Part shown: in pieces, positions 17,187-27,507 of the stretch
How positions within the stretch are numbered: position 1 is the stretch's first letter
Layout of the letters: the number at the start of each line of letters is the position of its first letter
Source of the DNA: CAVWZH01 sp963765285
GTDB lineage: Bacteria > Acidobacteriota > Terriglobia > Terriglobales > Acidobacteriaceae
Reading direction: 5' to 3'
Assembly: GCA_963765285.1 (NCBI GenBank)
Contig: CAVXVR010000002.1
Location: forward strand, 310,001-374,000
Length of the DNA: 64,000 bases
Position numbers and translations under genes: made by a program
The notes under the pieces: generated by a model
Told to the model about the DNA's origin: nothing
Seen by the model: the letters and a program-made list of their open reading frames with translations, nothing else
Databases searched by the model: none

Positions 17187-18822
17187 ATCCCGCCTCGTCG
17201 CTCTTCATCTTCTTCAAGTCGTCAAGGGGGAGATACACCATATGTCCCGCGTCATAGGTGGCGAACGAAATATTCTTGCTATACGGCGGGCTCAGATTCA
17301 AGTGATCGACGGTGTAGTCGGCGGCATAGAAAGGTGTAGCCAGATCGTAGAAGCCCTCCATCACGAGAACTTTCAGATACGGATTTTTCACGATGGCCTG
17401 CCGCAGGGCTGTCGCGGTATCAGGGAAGCCGGCAATTCCCGATCCCCAGTTCCAGGTCCGCTCAAGAAAATCGTCATCCGCCGGGAGAACCTGGTACGGC
17501 ATGTCGGTCTTATAGCCGAGTTCCGTACGGACGTAGTTGTTAAAGACCGAGGTGAATGGGCCTATGGTGGCCGATTCGGTGGGATCGTAGAACGGCGTGT
17601 CCAGCACCCCGTCAGGATCCGGCCCGGTGTAGCGTCCATCCAGGCGGCCCACGCGCAGTTCTTGATCGAGGAGCAGATAGTGAGTAAATTTAGGCACGTC
17701 GATTCGCAGGTTGGCTTCATCAAGAACTTGCGTGCTCAATCCCGTGTAGCGGGCCATCTGATCGATGACTTTCTGCCGCTCCTCTGGGGTCAACGTGTCG
17801 CCTTTGGCCAGGGCTTGCGTATATTCAGTCGCCGCCCATTGCCGGGCCTCCTGCCTCGCCTTGGCTATGTCCTGTGCCAGGTCTGGCGGCAATTTCTTGT
17901 GATAGCCCGCAATCATGGTGAAGGTGGGAATCAGCAGAATGTAGGGCTGGTCATTACTCCTGTTGTCCACCAGCGTCTGGAAGCTGAGCGCAGTCGAGAC
18001 CAGAGTGATGCCATTGAAAGAAATGCCCTGATCGGCCAAATAGCCGGCAATGCCGGCGGCGCGCGTGGTCCCGTAGCTCTCGCCTAATAGGAACAAAGGC
18101 GAACTCCAGCGTTCGTAGCGGGTGATGTAGAGCCGAATAAATTCGCTGAACGCCTGAATGTCGCCCTTCACCCCCAGGAATTTCTTGGATAGCTCTGCGT
18201 TGGCGGCGCGGCTGAAACCAGTTGAAATAGCATCCACGACTACAACATCGCTTTTGTCGAGCAGGGTGTATTGGTTATCTGTGACGCGATAAGGCGCAGG
18301 CGGCAAGAAACCATCGGGTTGAAGGACGACTCGGCGCGGCCCTAGAGCGCCCATGTGCAGCCAGATCGTGGCCGAACCCGGCCCGCCGTTGAAGGCAAAT
18401 GTCAGCGGGCGCTTGCTTGCATCCTGGCCATCCAACGTGTAGGCGACGAAAAACATCTCGGCTTCGATCTTGCCGTCGCCGCGCTTGATGGGGAGCCGTC
18501 CCGTGGTGGCGGTGTACTTCAGCGGCTTACCGTCGAGCGTGAGCTGGTGATGTGTTACTACGGGCGGCACTTCAGAAACGTCATATTCTTCTTTGTCCTT
18601 ATCCGTCCCAGGTTTGGCGGCGGTCTTGTCCTCTGCTGAGGCGTTGGATTCAGGGGCCTTCTCAACCGGTTGTTTTTCTGTGGTTTTGGCCGCAGGTTCA
18701 GCGTTCTTTGTCTTCTTGTCTTTTTCTTTGGGCGGCTGATCGGCGGACGAATTCGATTGCTGTGCTGCCGCTCCTGCACAAAGCGCGCACAACAAACAAA
18801 ACGTCCCTACGAGGACACGCAT
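17158..18822 (-). CDS. Secreted S10 family serine carboxypeptidase
   Basis: A 554-residue exported alpha/beta hydrolase of peptidase family S10. A signal peptide (residues 1-20, ending AGAAA) is followed by a low-complexity Lys/Glu/Pro/Ala-rich stretch to about residue 80. The oxyanion region NGGPGS is at residues 145-150 and the nucleophile in GESYG at residues 247-251 (Ser249); a late GHMVY segment holds the probable catalytic histidine. It would trim C-terminal residues from peptides in the periplasm or outside the cell. It converges with the amidase gene. Confidence 0.9.
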   Translation of the reverse strand: MRVLVGTFCLLCALCAGAAAQQSNSSADQPPKEKDKKTKNAEPAAKTTEKQPVEKAPESNASAEDKTAAKPGTDKDKEEYDVSEVPPVVTHHQLTLDGKPLKYTATTGRLPIKRGDGKIEAEMFFVAYTLDGQDASKRPLTFAFNGGPGSATIWLHMGALGPRRVVLQPDGFLPPAPYRVTDNQYTLLDKSDVVVVDAISTGFSRAANAELSKKFLGVKGDIQAFSEFIRLYITRYERWSSPLFLLGESYGTTRAAGIAGYLADQGISFNGITLVSTALSFQTLVDNRSNDQPYILLIPTFTMIAGYHKKLPPDLAQDIAKARQEARQWAATEYTQALAKGDTLTPEERQKVIDQMARYTGLSTQVLDEANLRIDVPKFTHYLLLDQELRVGRLDGRYTGPDPDGVLDTPFYDPTESATIGPFTSVFNNYVRTELGYKTDMPYQVLPADDDFLERTWNWGSGIAGFPDTATALRQAIVKNPYLKVLVMEGFYDLATPFYAADYTVDHLNLSPPYSKNISFATYDAGHMVYLPLDDLKKMKSDEAGFMDKALSGN

Positions 18823-18942
18823 GGATCGGGCTCCCCTTGAACTGTGATTGATGAAGTAAACCGCAGTGCGGGATTATACGCGGAGGCTGCCGCGCCCCGG
18901 CAACTCGGACACCTTCGGCAATGACGTTGCTAAGATGTTGCA

Positions 18943-19851
18943 ATGCCGCCCAAGATTCCCCGAATCACCCCGGGCAAAATTCTCGGCGCCGATTCCCTTG
19001 CGCAGACTCCCTGGCTGATTCATGGCTTCAGCACGCGAATGGGCGGCTTTTCCAGGACCTACGGCGGCCGCACCCTGAACTTAGGTTTCACCACGCAGGA
19101 TTCTCGCGCCGCGGTCGAGAAGAATCGAAACGAGTTCGCGCGTCTGCTCGGAGCCATGCACCCGGGACAGACATGGCCATTGGCCACGCTGCGCCAAATT
19201 CATTCCGACTTGATCCATTGCATCTCCGATGTGCCAAGAGGGCAGCTTACCGGCGACGGCCTCATCACCCGGACGCCAGGTATTCTGCTGGCTGTGCTGA
19301 CTGCCGACTGCCTTCCCATTATCCTTGTGGATCCGGAACAACGAGCCGTTGGAGTTTTTCACGCCGGATGGCGGGGCACAGTAAAGCGTATTGTGGAGAA
19401 GGGCGTCGGTCAAATGCGGCTTTGGTTTGGTACTCGTCCGCGAGATGTCAAAGCAGCGATTGGCCCCGGGATTCATGGTTGCTGCTTCGAAGTCGGGCCG
19501 GAAGTGCGAGCCCAGTTTGAGTCGCAGTTTGATTACGGAAGCGAGTTATTCCGTGAGATCGAGGAATCGGATCCGGTCCGCGAGAAATATCCTCTCCTGT
19601 TTCTCACAGCGCGGGCTCCCGGCCACAGTGAGTTGCCTAACAAGATTTTCCTCGACCTGGTGGAAGCAAACCGCCGGCAGCTGCTGGCCACTGGGGTTTT
19701 GGCGAAGAATATCGGAGCGTCTCCCTTGTGTACATCGTGCCGCACCGATCTGTTATTTTCGCATCGCGCGGAAAAAGGCGTCACGGGCCGGATGATGGCA
19801 GTTGTGGGCATTCGGGAGCGCCTCCGCGAAAGCCTGAAGAGGTCTTTGTGA
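18943..19851 (+). CDS. pgeF: PgeF/YfiH-type multi-copper-fold protein (laccase-domain)
   Basis: A 302-residue member of the YfiH/LACC1 family. Metal-site motifs are TADCLPI near residue 122 and VFHAGWRGT near residue 141, with the GPGIHGCCFEV segment near residue 180. Family members are described as purine nucleoside phosphorylases/adenosine deaminases, and Escherichia coli PgeF edits peptidoglycan precursors made with L-serine; which applies here is unknown. The downstream serine hydrolase begins inside the stop codon, so the two are co-transcribed. Confidence 0.85.
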   Translation: MPPKIPRITPGKILGADSLAQTPWLIHGFSTRMGGFSRTYGGRTLNLGFTTQDSRAAVEKNRNEFARLLGAMHPGQTWPLATLRQIHSDLIHCISDVPRGQLTGDGLITRTPGILLAVLTADCLPIILVDPEQRAVGVFHAGWRGTVKRIVEKGVGQMRLWFGTRPRDVKAAIGPGIHGCCFEVGPEVRAQFESQFDYGSELFREIEESDPVREKYPLLFLTARAPGHSELPNKIFLDLVEANRRQLLATGVLAKNIGASPLCTSCRTDLLFSHRAEKGVTGRMMAVVGIRERLRESLKRSL

Positions 19852-20960
19852 GGCGTGCTCGCTTACGCATGCTGTTGCTACTGTGGACGGCCATGACCGC
19901 CCCTGGTGCGGCTGGGAAAACTGGTTTGGAAGACCAGACCGACGCGATCTTTGTTTCTGCCGGACTATCAAGCAACGTGCCCGGGGCTGCGGTACTCGTG
20001 ATCAAGGACGGTCACACCGTCCTTCAGCGCGGTTATGGTGTGACAGAGTTGCGAACGCGGGCTCCCATCGACGGGGGCACAAATTTTCGCCTAGCCTCAG
20101 TCACCAAGCAATTCACCGCCATGTCGGTCATGCTTTTGGTGCGTGAGGGCAAACTGCGTTATGACGAGAACCTAACGGAGATATTTCCTGATTTCCCGCA
20201 GTATGGCAAAACCATCACAATCCGCAATCTGTTGAACCACACCTCCGGCCTCCTTGATTACGAGGACCTCATGCCGCAGCAGCCGGCTGATGCAGCTCCT
20301 GTGCAGATCAAAGATGCAGGTGTGCTCGACCTGCTTAAGCAGCAGAAGGCAACCAGCTTCCCGCCGGGCAGCAAGTGGGCCTACAGCAATTCCGGCTATG
20401 CCGTACTGGCGATGGCCGTCGAGAAGATTTCGGGGCAACCCTTCGGTGATTTTTTGCGCGACCGCATTTTTGTCCCGCTGAAAATGAACCACACGGTTGC
20501 TTATGAACGGGGCAAGAACGAAGTTTCGGACCGCGCCTTCGGGCACACGATGGAAAAGGGAGTGTGGAAAGAAACGGACCAAAGTTCGACCTCAGCAGTG
20601 CTGGGTGACGGGGGAATCTACTCTTCGCTTGTCGATCTGGCCAAGTGGGATCAGGCCCTGCGCATGCACACGCTGCTGAGCGCGGACGAAATGCGGCCCG
20701 CGCTGACCCCCGTCAAAGTAGGCGACGGCAGCGTGCAGGAACCTTCAGGGACGCCTGCCGAGTATGGCTTTGGATGGTTCTTGAATCCATACAAGGGGCA
20801 TCGCCGTATGTGGCATTACGGCGAGACCGTCGGATTTCGCACCACGATTCAGCGTTTCCCCGACGACAACTTGACGATCATCGTGCTCGCCAATCGCGCC
20901 GATCTGGTTCCGCAAGATCTCGCGCTCAAGGTCGCCGATTTGTACTTGACTGCCCCATGA
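19848..20960 (+). CDS. Serine hydrolase of the beta-lactamase/class C PBP family
   Basis: A 370-residue exported enzyme with a signal peptide (LRMLLLLWTAMTAPGAAG). The SxxK nucleophile motif SVTK occurs near residue 84 and the YxN motif as YSNSGY near residue 185; a C-terminal WHYGETVGF segment replaces KTG. The GTG start at 19848 overlaps the previous stop (GTGA) and has GAAGAGG upstream; the frame open from 19728 is a shadow of pgeF. Members include D-aminopeptidases, esterases and penicillin-binding relatives, so resistance should not be assumed. Coupling to the PgeF-like gene could hint at a cell-wall role. Confidence 0.85.
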   Translation: MRRARLRMLLLLWTAMTAPGAAGKTGLEDQTDAIFVSAGLSSNVPGAAVLVIKDGHTVLQRGYGVTELRTRAPIDGGTNFRLASVTKQFTAMSVMLLVREGKLRYDENLTEIFPDFPQYGKTITIRNLLNHTSGLLDYEDLMPQQPADAAPVQIKDAGVLDLLKQQKATSFPPGSKWAYSNSGYAVLAMAVEKISGQPFGDFLRDRIFVPLKMNHTVAYERGKNEVSDRAFGHTMEKGVWKETDQSSTSAVLGDGGIYSSLVDLAKWDQALRMHTLLSADEMRPALTPVKVGDGSVQEPSGTPAEYGFGWFLNPYKGHRRMWHYGETVGFRTTIQRFPDDNLTIIVLANRADLVPQDLALKVADLYLTAP

Positions 20961-21048
20961 ACCTTGTGCCGACGGGATCATTGCACATCCCCCAACCTGC
21001 AAGTAACATTCAGAGTCTCGTGGTCTCCTTCTTTGAGGTTCTGCGAAC

Positions 21049-22692
21049 ATGCCCGAGTTGACTAATGCGCAACACTCCGTACCCGGGAGCAACGGATCCT
21101 CTCCCCCCGAGGCATCCACCGAAAATCCAGCGGTCGAGGTTTATGCCGTCTACGGCGCTGAGCCTGAGATCCAGGCCTACGCCATGGCCAAGTATTCGCG
21201 GTCGGCGCTGTCGATGAAGGAATCGCTGAAGGAGATCAGCCAGCAGAAGGCGGAGAAATTCCTCAACACTTTCTACTTCCAGTATGGGCATCGTTCGATC
21301 GCAGATCTGGCGCACATTGCGCTGGCCATCGAGCGCTTGTCGATTCTCGCGGCCATTGCTGTCGCTGACGAGCAGCGCTGGGATGGTCAGGAGCGTTCCA
21401 CCCGTTACCAGAACTTCCGCAAGAGCGGTTATTACGTGCCTGATTTCAGCAACGACCGTGTGGCGGCGGGCGACCCCTCGACTCCGCTCAGGTCAGGCCC
21501 GCCCGCCCAGGTGCTCTACCGTGAGACGGTCGAGTTCCTGTTTTCAGAATACGAATCGCTTTCCGAAACGATGTTTGGGTACCTCAGCAGCATTACCCCT
21601 AGGCCGGCGGAGATGAAGCAGGAAACTTATGACCGCACGCTGCGGGCACGCGCATTCGACATCACGCGATATTTGCTGCCGCTGGCTACCAACACTTCGC
21701 TGGGCGAGATCGTGAATGCGCGAACTCTTGAGAGTCAGGTCTCGCGATTGCTCTCGCACACGCATAAAGAGGTGCGAGACTTAGGAAGCTTGCTCAAGCA
21801 AGCGGCCACTTCTCCCGCTTACAACGTGAATCAGGAAGCATTGCAAAAGCTGGTTGAGCAGATTCGCGCGGTTTCTCCCGGTCTGGCAGACAAAGCAGAG
21901 CAGGAGCTTTTGCGCGAAGTCAGAGTTGCGCCCACGCTGGTGAAATATGCCGATCCCAATCTGTATGAGGCCGAAACCCGACGTGAGATGAGGCAAGCCG
22001 CGGCCGAGTTGATGAAGGGCGTACCTATTGTTAGGTCTGAGAGCGTCGATCTTCTGGACGACGACCCGATCGAAATCGAGCTGGCCACGACGCTGCTTTA
22101 CGAACATTGCCATTATTCGTACCGACAGATTCGGTTGGCGATCGAGGCAGCGGGAGAAAAATTGCGGCAGGAGGTCATCGACGTTGGCCTGCGCCACCGC
22201 GGCAAGCACGACGAAATGCTGCGAGCCTTCTGCGCCGGGCAGAAGTTCCGCTTCGATATTTTGATGGACATCGGCGGCTTCCGCGACATGCATCGCCATC
22301 GCCGCTGCATCCAGATCGGCCAGGGATTTACTACGAAACACGGCTACGACATACCGGAAGAAGTGAATGCCGCGGGAGTTTCGGAGAGTTACCACGCGAT
22401 CATGCGCCGAACAGACCATGCTGTAGAAAAATTGGCGGCATGCTCATCTCCGGAGGCGGACGAGAAGTCGCAGTACGCGATCCCGCTCGCTTTCCGCAAA
22501 CGTACTCTGTTCAAAATGGATTTCGCCGAAGTGGTGTACATCTCCGAACTGCGCACCACTCCTGCCGGCCATACTTCCTACCGCAACGTCTCCTATGAAA
22601 TGTACGAGGCTGTTGCGCGGAGATGTCCGGCCCTGGCGAAGTATTTCCGGGTGCATGATGTGAGAGAGCCAGTGGATTTGCTGAAGAGATGA
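21049..22692 (+). CDS. thyX: Double-length ThyX-like FAD-dependent thymidylate synthase protein
   Basis: ThyX makes dTMP from dUMP using methylene-tetrahydrofolate and FAD, and usually has 220-250 residues in one domain. This 547-residue protein has two ThyX-like halves: residues about 30-260 with QYGHRSIADLAH and ERSTRYQNF, and about 330-545 with YEHCHYSYRQIR and DMHRHRRCIQIGQGF. Long forms of this kind occur in several phyla; their activity is less certain than that of short ThyX. Residues 141-150 (GDPSTPLRSG) look like translated dispersed repeat. Neighbours give no pathway clue beyond nearby nucleotide gene purM. Confidence 0.82.
   Translation: MPELTNAQHSVPGSNGSSPPEASTENPAVEVYAVYGAEPEIQAYAMAKYSRSALSMKESLKEISQQKAEKFLNTFYFQYGHRSIADLAHIALAIERLSILAAIAVADEQRWDGQERSTRYQNFRKSGYYVPDFSNDRVAAGDPSTPLRSGPPAQVLYRETVEFLFSEYESLSETMFGYLSSITPRPAEMKQETYDRTLRARAFDITRYLLPLATNTSLGEIVNARTLESQVSRLLSHTHKEVRDLGSLLKQAATSPAYNVNQEALQKLVEQIRAVSPGLADKAEQELLREVRVAPTLVKYADPNLYEAETRREMRQAAAELMKGVPIVRSESVDLLDDDPIEIELATTLLYEHCHYSYRQIRLAIEAAGEKLRQEVIDVGLRHRGKHDEMLRAFCAGQKFRFDILMDIGGFRDMHRHRRCIQIGQGFTTKHGYDIPEEVNAAGVSESYHAIMRRTDHAVEKLAACSSPEADEKSQYAIPLAFRKRTLFKMDFAEVVYISELRTTPAGHTSYRNVSYEMYEAVARRCPALAKYFRVHDVREPVDLLKR
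21472..21500. repeat. Fragment of the dispersed repeat inside the thyX-like gene
   Basis: The sequence CCTCGACTCCGCTCAGG matches the arm-to-end portion of the element that flanks the act genes (TTCGACTCCG...CCGCTCAGGATGAC). It is read in frame as part of the linker after PDFSNDRVA and keeps the gene open. Confidence 0.5.
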
Positions 22693-22808
22693 GCGTAGTG
22701 GGGAGGCGACACTGGAATCATTTCCTGCCTGAGGCCAGTCGGCTTCCGGAATTTGCTTTTCTCGGTGCCTCTGTGTCTCTGTCGTGAAGAAGTTTCTGCT
22801 CAGGAATC

Positions 22809-23861
22809 CTAAGTGTACATCACCTTCCGCTCCCCCTTCACGATCCTGCCCACGGTGTAGGCTCTCTCCCCTACCCGCTCCAGCACGCTCTGTGCTTTCT
22901 TAAATTTCTTCGACGGCACAACCAGTAGCATACCCAGCCCCATATTGAACGTCCGCAGCATTTCTTCCTGCGGCACGTTGCCGAGCTGTTGCAGGTGCTC
23001 GAAGACTGGCAGCACGGGCCACGAGCCCAATTCGATTACCGCCGCAACACTCTTGGGCAGAACCCTTGGCAGGTTTTCTGTGATCCCGCCGCCGGTGATG
23101 TGAGCCATTGCCGAAACGCAGTCCGCCGCCAAAAGCTTCTTTATCACCGGCCAGTAGCTTCGGTGGCCGCGCATCAGCTCGTTGCCGACTTTTGCTTTGA
23201 GTTCGTTCACATAAGACTCGGGCGTGTAGCGGGCCACTTCAAACAGCAGCTTGCGGGCCAGCGAATAGCCGTTGGTGTGCAGTCCATTGGAGGCTAGTCC
23301 CAGAATAACGTCGCCCGGCTCGACCGTCTTGCCGGTGATGATTCGTTCTCGCTCCACCACGCCAACAATAAAGCCCGCGAGATCGTATTCGCCTTCTGGA
23401 TAAAACCCCGGCATTTCCGCGGTCTCACCGCCGATGAGCGCACAGCCGTTGTGTTTGCAGGCTTCGGCCAGACCTTCGACGACCTTCTCCGCGACTTCCG
23501 GATCTAGCTTGCCGGTGGCCAGGTAGTCCATGAAAAACAGAGGCTGGGCACCCTGCACCGCGATGTCATTCACGCAGTGGTTCACCAGATCGGCGCCCAC
23601 GGTGTGATGAACCTTCATTTCAAAGGCGACTTTCAGCTTGGTGCCCACGCCGTCCACGCTCGAAACCAGCACCGGGTCAACCCACTTTGTTTTGTCCACC
23701 GCGAACAGGCCGCCGAAGCCGCCGATTTCACTCAGCACGCCCTTGGTAAAAGTTTTATGGGCAAGATACCTGATGCGCTTCTTGGTGCGATTGGCGCGGT
23801 CAATATCTACGCCGGCGTCGGCGTAGGTGATGGTGGCAGTGTTCGCAGAGTCGTCAGCCAC
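22809..23861 (-). CDS. purM: Phosphoribosylformylglycinamidine cyclo-ligase (AIR synthetase)
   Basis: The 350-residue enzyme closes FGAM to AIR with ATP, step five of de novo purine synthesis. Hallmark segments are YADAGVDID near residue 10, SVDGVGTKLKVA near residue 68, and GGETAEMPGFY near residue 148. The length equals that of the family and all segments are intact. It converges with the ThyX-like gene and no other pur genes are nearby. Regulation is not evident. Confidence 0.97.
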   Translation of the reverse strand: MADDSANTATITYADAGVDIDRANRTKKRIRYLAHKTFTKGVLSEIGGFGGLFAVDKTKWVDPVLVSSVDGVGTKLKVAFEMKVHHTVGADLVNHCVNDIAVQGAQPLFFMDYLATGKLDPEVAEKVVEGLAEACKHNGCALIGGETAEMPGFYPEGEYDLAGFIVGVVERERIITGKTVEPGDVILGLASNGLHTNGYSLARKLLFEVARYTPESYVNELKAKVGNELMRGHRSYWPVIKKLLAADCVSAMAHITGGGITENLPRVLPKSVAAVIELGSWPVLPVFEHLQQLGNVPQEEMLRTFNMGLGMLLVVPSKKFKKAQSVLERVGERAYTVGRIVKGERKVMYT

Positions 23862-24055
23862 GGAATCAATCCATCTCGGGTAAGTGGGGAAGCCGCTGGG
23901 CGCCTGCTATATCGGAAGCTGCTAAGCGGGGTAATTGTAGCACGGTCGCGGGAGCGAACCGGGGAACAGGCTGGAGAGTTTCAGGGCGATGTGCCGAAAT
24001 TACACTTCACCCTTTTCTGGAGCGAAGCGAGGCGGGCGCCGAGTCGTGGAGGCGA

Positions 24056-24202
24056 CTACTTCGTGATGAAACTCGAAAAGAAGTAAACCAAGACTCCGAA
24101 CAATGCCAAACCGGAGATGGCATACGCCGTAACGACCCAAACGCTGCGACCTTCATGCTGGACCTTCGTTGTTGCCGTGTTGCTTTGCAGCCGAGGTTCC
24201 AC
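24056..24202 (-). CDS. Small single-pass membrane protein
   Basis: A 48-residue product, read from a GTG that has a good GGGAGG ribosome site five bases upstream. The N-terminal half is polar (EPRLQSNTATTKVQHEGRS) and the C-terminal half is one transmembrane helix (VVTAYAISGLALFGVLVYFF). No family is recognised. It is divergent from recA. The strong ribosome site and clean polar-hydrophobic split support a real gene, but a chance frame cannot be excluded. An upstream in-frame ATG at 24235 would add 11 residues. Confidence 0.5.
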   Translation of the reverse strand: MEPRLQSNTATTKVQHEGRSVWVVTAYAISGLALFGVLVYFFSSFITK

Positions 24203-24414
24203 GCAGACCTCCCGAAATGGAACGTCGTGGTTCATGTCGTGGCACTTTGCGCCACGCCATCCCGCCAACTGTCCGGCAGGCATCTTCGGCTGAGGATTTT
24301 ACTACGGTTCGGGTCTAAATGCCGCGGCCACGTCGAGTGTCCTGCCGGGTTCCTTTTCGGGACTTTTCCACCAGAATTCTCGTAATTCGCCTTTTCTTCG
24401 CTTCAAGTGGAGTG

Positions 24415-24420
24415 TATAAT
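24415..24420 (+). promoter_or_regulatory. Candidate -10 box for recA
   Basis: A perfect TATAAT lies 47 bases before the recA start. The -35 position holds only a weak T-rich match (TTTTCT). No convincing LexA-type palindrome was found by eye. Confidence 0.4.
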
Positions 24421-24466
24421 CCGGCTTCAATAGCTCAAGTTATTCATTTTTCGAGGAGAAGCATTC

Positions 24467-25570
<1,104 letters not shown>

Positions 25571-25591
25571 ATCTACACCCCCCAATGGGGC

Positions 25592-25667
25592 GTCATCCCT
25601 CGCTTCGTTCGGGATGACAACACTGAAGAGCTCGGGATGACAAGGCGTGGGGTGCGCTCGGGATGAC
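25592..25667. repeat. Cluster of GTCATCCC / GGGATGAC palindromic units
   Basis: GTCATCCC (25592-25599) pairs with GGGATGAC (25611-25618) around TCGCTTCGTTC, and two further GGGATGAC copies follow at 25634 and 25660. It lies between recA and coaD and is a different short repeat from the act-operon element. It could form a hairpin at the end of the recA transcript, although no U-tract follows. Confidence 0.55.
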
Positions 25668-25753
25668 GAGCTTCGGGGACCTGGACATTGCCATCTCTCC
25701 TCCCGCCCGCATAAAATCCTCTATGGTTGGCTGGTCCGTCCCAAAGAGGAAGA

Positions 25754-26296
25754 TTGAAGAAGATCATCGCCATCTATCCCGGTTCGTTCGATCCCCCTAC
25801 CAATGGGCACCTCGATTTGATTCAGCGAGGCAGCAACATCTTTGAAGAACTGGTGGTGGCGATCCTGCGGAACTCCGAGAAGAGTCCATTGTTCAGCGTA
25901 GCGGAGCGGCGGCAGATGCTGCTGACTTTAACCGCTGATTTGAAGAATGTCCGTGTGGATACATTCGACGGGCTGATGGTCGAGTACGCTAAATCGATGG
26001 ACGCTACCTGCGTGCTGCGCGGGATTCGCGCTGTCAGCGACTACGAGTATGAGCTGCAAATGGCTCTGCTGAACCGCAAACTCGAGCCCACGCTCGAAAC
26101 TGTCTTCATGATGCCCGCCGACAAGTATTCCTATGTCAGCTCGCGGCTGGTGCGGGAAGTGGCACAGGCGGGCGGTCCGGTGAAGGGATTGGTGCCGGAA
26201 GTGGTAGAACAGAAACTGCGAGCCAAGCTCGAACCCGCTTACAAGTTGCAGGAGACTGCAGAGAGTGGGACCCGCAGAAGAAGGAAGAAGGGATGA
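25754..26296 (+). CDS. coaD: Phosphopantetheine adenylyltransferase
   Basis: CoaD joins ATP and 4'-phosphopantetheine to make dephospho-CoA, the fourth step of coenzyme A synthesis. The nucleotidyltransferase motif YPGSFDPPTNGHLD starts at residue 7, and the KMSKS-like region appears as YSYVSSRLVREVA. The TTG at 25754 just after AGAGGAAGA gives 180 residues and the usual N-terminus MKKIIAIYPG; the frame is open from an ATG at 25727. A basic tail (RRRRKKG) is added at the end. The next gene overlaps by 4 bases. Confidence 0.95.
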   Translation: MKKIIAIYPGSFDPPTNGHLDLIQRGSNIFEELVVAILRNSEKSPLFSVAERRQMLLTLTADLKNVRVDTFDGLMVEYAKSMDATCVLRGIRAVSDYEYELQMALLNRKLEPTLETVFMMPADKYSYVSSRLVREVAQAGGPVKGLVPEVVEQKLRAKLEPAYKLQETAESGTRRRRKKG

Positions 26297-27489
26297 CCGT
26301 CGCGACTGTGGAAGGCGTCAAACTCACCGAACGCATCAACCGCATTGAACCCTCTGCCACCATGGCCGTCGTGGCGGAAGCCGACAAATTGCGACAGCAA
26401 GGCATCGACGTGGTCGATTTCGGTGCGGGTGAACCGCATTTTGCCACGCCTGCGCACATCAAGGATGCTGCCATCGCCGCCATTCAGGGCAACTTCACCA
26501 AGTACACGGCCGTGGCGGGCACGGCCGAACTGCGCGACGCAATCGTGCATCGGCACGCTGTAGATTTCGATTCTGACTACCGCCGTGAGGAAGTTGTCGC
26601 GACGGTCGGCGGGAAGCATGCTCTGTTCAACGCCATCCAGGTGCTGGTGGACCACGGCGATGAAGTCATTCTACCCGTTCCCTACTGGGTTTCATTCAAG
26701 GACATCGTTCGTTACGCCGGCGGCAACTGCGTTCTTCTTGAGACCGCCGAGCGGCAGGGATTCCGTGTGACTGCGGAAGCGATTGCGCGACTTGTGACTT
26801 CGCGCACCAAACTGATCATTTTGAATTCGCCCTCCAATCCGTCCGGTGCGGTTATGTCACCGGAGGATTTGAAGGAAGTGGTGCGCCTGGCCTCCGAGCG
26901 CGGCATTTGGGTGATTTCAGACGAGTGCTACGTCTACTTGAACTACACCGGCCAGCGGTTCTCGGTCGGCGGGCTGCGCGAGTATCGCGACCGCATGGTG
27001 ATCGTCGGTTCGCTTTCAAAAACCTACGCGATGACCGGATGGCGTCTGGGTTACGCCCTCTCTCCCGCCGCGGTGGGGAGCGCGATGGCAAAGCTGCAAA
27101 GCCAGTCCACTTCGAACCCTACCTCCATTGTGCAAAAGGCAGCCGTTGCGGCGTTGAAGGGGCCGCAGCAGTGCGTCGAAGATATGCGGCAGGAATATAT
27201 CCGGCTCCGCGACCATGTGGTCAAAGGGTTGCGCTCGATCCCGCAAGTATCGTGCACGTTGCCCGAGGGAGCGTTTTACGCTTACCCGAATATCTCCGCA
27301 TTCTTCGGGCGCGGAGACGTTCAGTCGGCATCGGATCTCGCAGGAAAACTGCTGCGAGAAGCACACGTAGCCACCGTACCGGGTGAAGGTTTCGGCACCC
27401 GTGAGCACATTCGCGTCTCCTATGCCACTTCGATGGCGGAACTCGATCGCGGATTGGAACGCATGCACAAGTTTCTCGCCAACCTGTAA
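26293..27489 (+). CDS. PLP-dependent class I/II aminotransferase (aspartate aminotransferase-like)
   Basis: A 398-residue fold-type I transaminase. The N-terminal substrate loop VVDFGAGEPHFATP, the LNSPSNPSGAVMS cofactor-site motif near residue 177, and the Schiff-base lysine in GSLSKTYAMTGWRLGY near residue 240 place it in the AspC/PatA subgroup acting on aspartate or related acidic and aromatic amino acids. The start ATG lies in ATGA overlapping the coaD stop, so the pair is translationally coupled. Substrate is not certain. Confidence 0.92.
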   Translation: MTVATVEGVKLTERINRIEPSATMAVVAEADKLRQQGIDVVDFGAGEPHFATPAHIKDAAIAAIQGNFTKYTAVAGTAELRDAIVHRHAVDFDSDYRREEVVATVGGKHALFNAIQVLVDHGDEVILPVPYWVSFKDIVRYAGGNCVLLETAERQGFRVTAEAIARLVTSRTKLIILNSPSNPSGAVMSPEDLKEVVRLASERGIWVISDECYVYLNYTGQRFSVGGLREYRDRMVIVGSLSKTYAMTGWRLGYALSPAAVGSAMAKLQSQSTSNPTSIVQKAAVAALKGPQQCVEDMRQEYIRLRDHVVKGLRSIPQVSCTLPEGAFYAYPNISAFFGRGDVQSASDLAGKLLREAHVATVPGEGFGTREHIRVSYATSMAELDRGLERMHKFLANL

Positions 27490-27507
27490 TTCTGTGCCTC
27501 TTCCGAG

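Noticed and set aside
16978..18087. 369-codon frame on the plus strand
   Set aside because: Antisense to the S10 carboxypeptidase gene.
19848..20960. Antibiotic resistance beta-lactamase
   Set aside because: The family is broad and includes esterases and peptidases; the KTG motif is not clear.
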